DNA of 11,726 bases from Ignavibacteriales bacterium UBA6490 (GTDB lineage Bacteria > Bacteroidota > Ignavibacteria > Ignavibacteriales > Ignavibacteriaceae): assembly GCA_002435365.1 (NCBI GenBank), contig DJMM01000050.1, positions 32,061 through 43,786 of the forward strand, given 5' to 3'. The position numbers and the translations under genes are program-made. The first letter of the stretch is position 1; every line of letters begins with the position of its first letter. Positions 7,370 to 11,726 of the stretch are shown piece after piece. A model generated the notes under the pieces. It did no database searches, had not been told where the DNA came from, and saw only the letters and a list, made by a program, of their open reading frames with translations.

Positions 7370-7578
7370 CACAGCCTGCCATGTTTTTTCATTATTTCCT
7401 CCCACTCCGCAACATCAAGCTGTTCGGACTCTTCGATAAGCATAATTGGTATATCATTTTCAATTCTGTAACGACGCCTTGTATTTCTGTCGGTTGAAAC
7501 AAGAGTATTCCCTTCCAGCACAAGGTCTGCTTTTGTTTCAGGGCAGCATAAAATATCCAGCAGTTCTTTGCTTATCAT
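7369..7578 (-). CDS. Trm112-like small protein (UPF0434 type)
   Basis: A 69-residue protein with the Trm112 fold signature: LLDILCCPETKADL at the N-terminus and the R-Y-x-I-x-x-x-I-P-I-M-L core (36-47). Eukaryotic and archaeal Trm112 is a zinc-binding activator of methyltransferases; bacterial YcaR-type members have no firmly known role. The classic Cys-Pro-x-Cys knuckle is reduced here to Cys12-Pro-Glu-Thr, and Cys11 is the only other cysteine, so zinc binding is doubtful. An SD (AGGA, six bases from the ATG) and a TATTTTTG box at 7614-7607 mark it as first gene of the operon with the membrane methyltransferase and the amidase. Its one-base overlap with a methyltransferase gene is suggestive but not proof of partnership. 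Confidence 0.82.
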   Translation of the reverse strand: MISKELLDILCCPETKADLVLEGNTLVSTDRNTRRRYRIENDIPIMLIEESEQLDVAEWEEIMKKHGRL

Positions 7579-7606
7579 ATTGTTTCCTTCAAATCCTCCG
7601 GTTTTG

Positions 7607-7614
7607 CAAAAATA
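7607..7614 (-). promoter_or_regulatory. Bacteroidota-type -7 box for the Trm112-methyltransferase-amidase operon
   Basis: TATTTTTG on the minus strand matches TAnnTTTG exactly and predicts a leader of roughly 20 nt containing the SD, the same geometry as the ammonia-lyase gene. It lies in the spacer of the inverted repeat CCGGTTT (7598-7604) / AAACCGG (7614-7620), which could be an operator. No -33 TTG is seen. A perfect 14-bp AT palindrome (7645-7658) lies about 30 bp upstream. Confidence 0.5.
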
Positions 7615-7782
7615 AACCGGGGTATTCTGATTTTTGATTATGTAATTTTAATTAAAATATTGATTTAAATATAAACGAAAATGCATTTTAATACTATCCT
7701 GTAAATCATTTTAACCGATTTAGCGACCTTTGCCGCTGCATTATTGTGCATTTACAGCATTTAAATTAAATTATGATTTCAG

Positions 7783-7803
7783 CTCCTGAATTTATTTCAG
7801 GAG
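7783..7803 (+). promoter_or_regulatory. SD-sequestering hairpin before the cupin gene
   Basis: CTCCTGAA (7783-7790), loop TTTAT and TTCAGGAG (7796-7803) form a perfect 8-bp stem, extendable by a G-U pair. The 3' arm contains the AGGAG SD (7799-7803), seven bases before the ATG at 7811. In the mRNA the SD would be paired, suggesting translational control by temperature, a ligand or ribosome loading, provided transcription starts upstream of 7783. Confidence 0.5.
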
Positions 7804-7810
7804 TAGGTTA

Positions 7811-8260
7811 ATGGTATTTCCGAAAGAAATTTTTATGAAGACAAAATTAATTTCCTTCATCTTCTGGTGCATCGGCGCAACGCTCCTGATTGCACAGGAA
7901 AGCGGCAATGATAAAAAGTGGTCGCTTGAAAATTGCGTAAGGGAATTTTCATTTGACGATACGGTACGAACGGCAGCAGGTTATCAGTACTGGTTTTATG
8001 ATAAAAATTTTATTGACGGGAGAACAATCAAGTTAAGTGTTGTGGCCCCGCATTCCGCTACACACCCGCCTCATAAACATTCTGAAGATGAATTTTTCTT
8101 CGTACTTGAAGGTACTGCAGAATTTTACCTGGACGGCAGTACCACCAACAGAGGGAAATATTCAGCATTTTATTGTCCCCCGAATGTTGAACATGGAATT
8201 AAAAATACTGGTAAGGAAGAATTAAAATATCTTGTTATCAAAAAATATGAACTTAAATAA
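7811..8260 (+). CDS. Secreted single-domain cupin
   Basis: A 149-residue protein with a signal peptide (hydrophobic 13-28, likely cut after Gln29) and one small cupin barrel. Seen: cupin motif 1 His88-x-His90-x3-Glu94 with a glycine at 101, and motif 2 with Pro123/Pro124 and His128 three residues before Asn132. This is the standard 3-His/1-Glu metal site, so a metal is probably bound. The start at ATG 7811 is preferred because AGGAG lies 7 bases upstream; the ATG at 7835 would also leave an intact signal peptide but has no SD. The gene ends just before or inside the start of the pectate-lyase gene, so the two are co-transcribed. Cytosolic KdgF-type cupins linearise unsaturated uronates in pectin breakdown. 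A related role on exported products is a guess from context; sensing or isomerising sugars is equally open. Confidence 0.82.
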   Translation: MVFPKEIFMKTKLISFIFWCIGATLLIAQESGNDKKWSLENCVREFSFDDTVRTAAGYQYWFYDKNFIDGRTIKLSVVAPHSATHPPHKHSEDEFFFVLEGTAEFYLDGSTTNRGKYSAFYCPPNVEHGIKNTGKEELKYLVIKKYELK

Positions 8261-8297
8261 ACCGAATTCTCCGGATCTTAATTTTCCGAAATTACTG

Positions 8298-9485
8298 ATG
8301 AGTCTCACAAAACGGAGATTTGTTTCAGGTTTGTGCGCAGGTGTCTTGTTCTTTCTTACGCTCAATTCCTGTGCAGGCGGAATATCCGAAGAAAATAATC
8401 AGACATTTGATGCCGACACTTCTGAATTTTACGACAGTGCACACCACTGGTACGACATAAATGATGAGGATAAAACAATAACTCCCGCACCAGACCAGAA
8501 AAAATATACTGCTTCTGAAACAGATAAAATAGCAGATAATATTTTACTATACCAGAAGTCAAACGGCGGATGGGCAAAAAACTATGATATGCAGGCTGTG
8601 CTTACCGACGAACAAAAGGATGCTGTACTAAAAGCACGAAATAAATTAAACACAACTTTTGATAACGGAGCGACCCACTCGCAGCTGAATTATCTTGCCA
8701 AAGCATATTTCAATACAAAAAAAGAAAAATACAGAGTTGCTTTTATCAAGGGCATCGAATTTGTTCTCTCCGCACAATATAAAAACGGCGGATGGCCTCA
8801 GTACTACCCCGATACAAGCGGCTACAGGAAATATATTACATTTAACGACGAGGCAATGATAGGAATAATGAAGCTGCTGAAGAAAATTTCAGATGACCAG
8901 GATAAATTTTCTTTTCTGGGCAGCGATATTCTGAAAAAAGTGAGAGCTGCGTATGATAAAGGAATTGACTGTATTCTGAAATGCCAGATTAATGAAAACG
9001 GGAAATTAACCGCATGGTGCCAGCAGCATGATAATAATGACCTTAGTCCCCGCAATGCCAGAAGTTTCGAGCCTGCTGCAATATGTAACGGAGAAAGTAC
9101 AGGCATTGTGAAATTCCTTATGTCTATTGATAATCCGGATCCCGGGATTACCAGATCTGTCAAGGCGGCTGTGGAATGGTTTGAAGATTCCAGGATATAT
9201 GGAATAAGGATTGACAGCATTAAAACTACCCGGGAAGAATTTATGTATCATACGGCAGACTTTGATAAAGTTGTTGTTGAGGATAAAAATGCAAAACCAA
9301 TATGGACAAGGTTCTACCAGCTGGAAAGCCATAAACCGATGTTCTGCAATCGCGATGGTAAAACAGTTTATTCACTGGCAGAAGTAGAACGGGAAAGGAG
9401 AACCGGATATGCGTGGTATGTTTATAACCCGCAAACGGTTCTGGACAGTTATCCCGAGTGGCTTAAGGCAACCGGTGAAAATTAA
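8298..9485 (+). CDS. Pectate lyase, polysaccharide lyase family 10, lipoprotein
   Basis: Cleaves de-esterified homogalacturonan (polygalacturonate) by calcium-dependent beta-elimination, giving 4,5-unsaturated oligogalacturonides. In numbering from ATG 8298 (395 residues), a lipoprotein signal is visible (KRR at 6-8, hydrophobic 12-22, Leu-Asn-Ser-Cys25), so the enzyme is tethered to a membrane. Family PL10 blocks follow in order: QKSNGGWAKNYDM (86-98), NGGWPQYYP (163-171), TFNDEAM (181-187), AWCQQHD (239-245), RSFEPAA (255-261), FCNRDGKTVY (349-358) and RRTGYAWY (367-374). Length fits a single catalytic domain without binding modules. The reading frame extends upstream to an ATG at 8247 and a TTG at 8232, overlapping the cupin gene; 8298 is chosen because it gives a normal signal peptide, though no start has a strong SD. 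It is the central gene of the pectin unit and overlaps the following esterase by 11 bp. Confidence 0.92.
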   Translation: MSLTKRRFVSGLCAGVLFFLTLNSCAGGISEENNQTFDADTSEFYDSAHHWYDINDEDKTITPAPDQKKYTASETDKIADNILLYQKSNGGWAKNYDMQAVLTDEQKDAVLKARNKLNTTFDNGATHSQLNYLAKAYFNTKKEKYRVAFIKGIEFVLSAQYKNGGWPQYYPDTSGYRKYITFNDEAMIGIMKLLKKISDDQDKFSFLGSDILKKVRAAYDKGIDCILKCQINENGKLTAWCQQHDNNDLSPRNARSFEPAAICNGESTGIVKFLMSIDNPDPGITRSVKAAVEWFEDSRIYGIRIDSIKTTREEFMYHTADFDKVVVEDKNAKPIWTRFYQLESHKPMFCNRDGKTVYSLAEVERERRTGYAWYVYNPQTVLDSYPEWLKATGEN

Positions 9486-10458
9486 TCACTTTATTCCGAT
9501 TCTTCTCTGTCTAAATATTTTGATCTTACCGCAAACCTATATTTCCGGCGACGGCATCCCGAGGGACTCTTCCTATACAGTTTTCGGATATTATAAAAAA
9601 GAACTCGCTAAATTTCCATTTATCAAAATTGCCGAATCAGAAAACTGCAGCACTTTATTTAAAAAATATGACTATATATACTACACCGAGGGATCGAGGA
9701 ATCTTCGCCTGGACCTTTTTTATCCAGATTCAAAAGCAGGTAAACCTTACCCGGTTATAATTCTCCTTCACGGCGGAGGATGGAAGTCGGGAGATAAATC
9801 ATTTCTCCACCCCCTGGCTGAAAGAATTGCCTGCGAAGGTTTCCTATGCGCAGCTGTTGAATACCGGCTCTCCCCTGAAGCTAAATATCCTGCCGCCGTT
9901 CTGGATATAAAAAGAGCAGTAAAATGGTTAAAACTGAAAGCTGAGGAATTCAGAGCAGATTCATCAGACGTTATTCTGCTGGGTTGCTCTTCAGGAGGTC
10001 ACCTGGCTGCTCTCTGCGGGGTAACCGAAAAAATCCCCTTCTTCAATCCGGTAGATTTTTTACCCGGAATTTCCGGAAGAATTAACCTGGTGATTGACAT
10101 TGACGGAATACTCGATTTTACAGATCCGGCCGAAAGCGGAAAGGATACTTCTGATCTTTATCATTCTGCAGGCAAACTCTGGCTGGGAGAATCCTTTAAA
10201 GATAATAAGAAGTTATGGATGGAGGCTTCACCACTGACCTACATTTCTGAAAACAGCCCGTCATTCCTCTTTATTAATAGCTCAATCGACAGATTTCACG
10301 CAGGCAGGGATTCAGCCGTTCAGCTTTTACGAAAGTACAGAATTGAATATGAAATTCATACCATCCCCGATACCCCCCATACATTCTGGCTTTTTGAGCC
10401 GTGGTTCACACAGACCACTGATATTATTATTGATTTCCTGCGTAAGAGAATCCGGTAA
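9475..10458 (+). CDS. Secreted alpha/beta-hydrolase esterase (Aes/BD-FAE type)
   Basis: A serine esterase of the hormone-sensitive-lipase/acetyl-esterase type, likely removing acetyl or other acyl groups from plant polysaccharide fragments. Numbered from GTG 9475 (328 residues): signal peptide with Lys2 and hydrophobic 6-19; oxyanion motif HGGGW (99-103); nucleophile elbow Gly-Cys-Ser172-Ser-Gly; probable acid Asp272 (SSIDRFH); His302 (TPHTFW). The triad is complete. GTG 9475 is chosen because it begins a clean signal peptide, has AAGG six bases upstream and overlaps the pectate-lyase stop by only 11 bp. An ATG at 9409 with AGGAG eight bases before it would add 22 residues but overlaps the lyase by 77 bp, and that AGGAG is itself lyase coding sequence. 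Operon position suggests pectin acetyl esterase activity, which is inference; a methylesterase or carboxylesterase on other substrates remains possible. Confidence 0.88.
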   Translation: MKINHFIPILLCLNILILPQTYISGDGIPRDSSYTVFGYYKKELAKFPFIKIAESENCSTLFKKYDYIYYTEGSRNLRLDLFYPDSKAGKPYPVIILLHGGGWKSGDKSFLHPLAERIACEGFLCAAVEYRLSPEAKYPAAVLDIKRAVKWLKLKAEEFRADSSDVILLGCSSGGHLAALCGVTEKIPFFNPVDFLPGISGRINLVIDIDGILDFTDPAESGKDTSDLYHSAGKLWLGESFKDNKKLWMEASPLTYISENSPSFLFINSSIDRFHAGRDSAVQLLRKYRIEYEIHTIPDTPHTFWLFEPWFTQTTDIIIDFLRKRIR

Positions 10459-10469
10459 AACCGGATTTT
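10447..10469 (+). terminator. Intrinsic terminator overlapping the esterase stop codon
   Basis: AATCCGG (10449-10455) pairs with CCGGATT (10461-10467), with an A-T pair and a G-T wobble extending it outward and T-A inward. The loop is 3 to 5 bases and the downstream side ends TTTTA. The stop codon TAA (10456-10458) lies in the loop region. It closes the cupin-lyase-esterase transcript, though the T-run is partly inside the stem. Confidence 0.6.
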
Positions 10470-10572
10470 ACCCTAAATTATCTTAAGACTAAGAATCCCG
10501 CCGTTGATGAACCATATAACATTAAATGACTCAAAATGATAATTTTCTATTTACTCATTCTGATATTACCAT

Positions 10573-10627
10573 CTTACCTTGCGCTTACCTTGCGCTTACC
10601 TTACGGCTACCTTGCGCTTACCTTCCA
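10573..10627. repeat. Five 11-bp iterated repeats with an inverted copy downstream
   Basis: Units of CTTACCTTGCG begin at 10573, 10584, 10595, 10606 and 10617. The first two are identical, the third reads CTTACCTTACG, the fourth GCTACCTTGCG and the fifth CTTACCTTCCA. The inverse GTAAGGTAAGCG at 10647-10658 is an exact reverse complement of 10593-10604, so part of the array can pair with it. The 11-bp spacing keeps each unit on about the same face of the helix. Confidence 0.85.
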
Positions 10628-10870
10628 CCTATCTCCACGGATTTGTGTAAGGTAAGCGTACCGTTAGCAAAAGGTTGGTGATTTATATACGATACTGTAA
10701 TTCTTGAAGTAAATCAGAAGCTGAATCAAGTAAAAATGAAGCTTCTTTTAACCAGAATGTTGTTTTTGAATAAATAACGCAGAATAATCCGGTTTTTTTT
10801 ATTACACCGACCCTTCGACCAGAATTTTTGAAAAAAAGAGATCATATAATATAGATATAGTTCTCTTTGA

Positions 10871-10933
10871 CTGTCCTTCTGCTTGCACGGCAGAATTCTC
10901 CCGTTATGCAGCAGCAGGTTACTTTATGGACAG
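10871..10933. repeat. Nested inverted repeats, possible RNA structure
   Basis: CTGTCC (10871-10876) and GGACAG (10928-10933) bracket a smaller perfect hairpin, TTCTGC (10877-10882) with GCAGAA (10890-10895). This could be a folded leader or small RNA, or chance. Confidence 0.3.
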
Positions 10934-11136
10934 CAGGAAAGATGATATAAAATGAATCATGGCTGATAGCGGAATACTCAGCCCGGAATTAAAAGCCTGC
11001 TATTATTCAGTGAATACTCTGATTTTTAAGAAAAATTGAGAAAACAAGCCTGCCGCTTCACTGAAAAAAAAACTGATTTATTGAATTTTTTTCTTGACTT
11101 TAAAATATTTTTTTATTTTCTTCAATATAGCTTAAT

Positions 11137-11162
11137 TGTTTACTTTATCGGTAAAGTAAACA
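11137..11162. promoter_or_regulatory. 26-bp palindrome, candidate operator of the receptor gene
   Basis: Perfect 11-bp arms TGTTTACTTTA and TAAAGTAAACA flank the spacer TCGG, which puts a CpG at the exact centre. It lies about 88 bp upstream of the receptor ATG in an A/T-rich region. Long perfect arms with a central CpG are typical of operators for dimeric regulators such as the LacI family, which often controls sugar uptake genes. A hairpin in the leader RNA is the alternative. Confidence 0.6.
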
Positions 11163-11250
11163 GTTATGTAACTTACCTGGCGAAGCTGTATTCTGACAAA
11201 TAAATAAATCCTACTTTTTTTTGTTTTCATTACACCAGAGGAGAGGCAGA

Positions 11251-11726
11251 ATGAAATTATCAGACACTTTTAAGCTCACCTTCCTTTCAGTCATCATCAC
11301 CATTTCACAAAGTTTTTCACAGGGCATTTTACGGGGTACTATAACTGACTCTGTAACCAGTAAAGAACTTATCGGTGCCAACGTATTTCTGGTTGGAACA
11401 TCCCTGGGTGCCGCAACAAACATTGAAGGCAGGTATTCAATCACTCCCATTCCGGCCGGTATTCATATTGTAAAAGTTTCTTATATCGGTTACAAAGCCA
11501 AAGAAACCGAAGTTTTAATAAAGGACAATGTAACCACTGAACTTGATATCCAGCTCAACCTTGATGTTCTGATCGGGGAAGAAGTTGTGGTTACCGGACA
11601 AATGGCCGGACAGGTTTCGGCAATAAACCAGCAGCGAACTTCGAATACAATTATTAATGTGGTATCGGAAGAGAAAATCCAGGAATTGCCTGATGTAAAC
11701 GCTGCCGAAGTAATGGGAAGAATGCC
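11251..11726 (+). CDS. TonB-dependent receptor, N-terminal part (runs off window)
   Basis: An outer-membrane receptor that imports large ligands using TonB energy. 158 codons plus two bases are visible. A signal peptide (Lys8, hydrophobic 10-19, likely cut after Gln24) is followed by a carboxypeptidase-regulatory-like beta-sandwich (about 26-104; GTITDSVTSKELIGANV at the start, PAG...VSYIGYK near 68-82). Next come a TonB-box-like EEVVVTGQ (110-117) and the beginning of the plug: SAINQQRTSNTIINVVS, then EKIQELPDVNAAEVMGRM. The QELPDxNAAE pattern is common in receptors linked to saccharide uptake. A strong SD (GAGGAGAGG) ends four bases before the ATG at 11251. It follows the pectin-degrading unit on the same strand, but with its own 0.8-kb upstream region and a palindrome that probably regulates it. 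Pectic oligosaccharide import is inference from location. Confidence 0.92.
   Translation, partial: MKLSDTFKLTFLSVIITISQSFSQGILRGTITDSVTSKELIGANVFLVGTSLGAATNIEGRYSITPIPAGIHIVKVSYIGYKAKETEVLIKDNVTTELDIQLNLDVLIGEEVVVTGQMAGQVSAINQQRTSNTIINVVSEEKIQELPDVNAAEVMGRM

Larger units (their letters stand above)
10459..11250. other. Long gene-free regulatory gap before the receptor gene
   Basis: About 790 bp without a supportable gene. In order it holds: the tail of the terminator; five 11-bp repeats (10573-10627) with an inverted copy (10647-10658); a T8 run at about 10793-10800 with no good hairpin before it; nested inverted repeats (10871-10933); two GAATACTC direct copies around 10972 and 11013; an A/T-rich tract (about 11065-11130); and a 26-bp palindrome (11137-11162). 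No exact TAnnTTTG promoter match was found. A leader RNA or small RNA cannot be excluded. Confidence 0.55.

Noticed and set aside
8822..9332. Two minus-strand frames (132 and 108 codons) within the pectate-lyase gene
   Set aside because: Antisense to clearly conserved PL10 motifs; no start signals.
10785..10805. T8 run after CCGG, looked like a terminator
   Set aside because: No stem of useful length precedes the T-run on either strand.
10960..11040. Short plus-strand frame of 26 codons (starting MADSGILSPEL)
   Set aside because: No SD at a usable distance and no recognisable features; length expected by chance.
11094..11130. TTGACT resembling a sigma-70 -35 box before the receptor gene
   Set aside because: No matching -10 at 16-18 bp and no TAnnTTTG at the expected distance; the tract is simply A/T-rich.
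11211..11450. Minus-strand 79-codon frame over the receptor start
   Set aside because: It overlaps the SD, signal peptide and regulatory domain of the TonB receptor, which are well supported.
1..11726. CRISPR arrays, tRNA/rRNA genes, insertion sequences and phage genes
   Set aside because: Scanned for by eye; no spaced direct repeats of CRISPR size, no tRNA-like cloverleaf, and no transposase or integrase motifs were seen.

Overview
The window looks like a chromosomal segment of a Bacteroidota/Ignavibacteriota-type (FCB group) bacterium. The signs are a TonB-dependent receptor with an N-terminal carboxypeptidase-regulatory-like domain, a secreted pectate lyase lipoprotein, and two promoter boxes matching the Bacteroidota -7 consensus TAnnTTTG. 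Several genes also carry clear Shine-Dalgarno (SD) sites, which fits Ignavibacteria somewhat better than classical Bacteroidetes. This placement is inference from family content, not a database match.

Layout: about the first 7.6 kb is read from the minus strand and the rest from the plus strand. Reading the minus strand in transcription order: (a) 7578-5265 is a tightly coupled operon of a Trm112-like protein, a membrane methyltransferase of the ICMT/PEMT type and a periplasmic N-acetylmuramoyl-L-alanine amidase. (b) 5100-3058 is a two-gene unit with an aromatic amino-acid/histidine ammonia-lyase and a GNAT acetyltransferase. (c) 2725-1805 is a lipoprotein built of TSGGD repeats (DUF4097-like). 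(d) 1684-1 is a sugar-nucleotide/surface-polysaccharide pair: a DegT-family aminotransferase and the start of GDP-L-fucose synthase, cut by the window edge.

On the plus strand, 7811-10458 is a three-gene secreted carbohydrate-degrading unit: a cupin with a signal peptide, a family PL10 pectate lyase lipoprotein and an alpha/beta-hydrolase esterase. These genes overlap or nearly touch and end in a hairpin. After a 0.8-kb regulatory-looking gap with 11-bp iterated repeats and a near-perfect 26-bp palindrome comes the start of a TonB-dependent receptor (11251 onward, truncated). Together they suggest a small pectin-utilisation locus: depolymerise and deacylate pectin outside or in the periplasm, then import the oligosaccharides. 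The receptor's substrate is inferred only from proximity.

Most unusual points: the ammonia-lyase has Ala-Cys-Gly where the family normally has the Ala-Ser-Gly that cyclises into the MIO cofactor; an 8-bp hairpin sequesters the SD of the first pectin gene; two separate intergenic gaps hold 11-bp phased repeats; and a palindrome lies upstream of the receptor gene.
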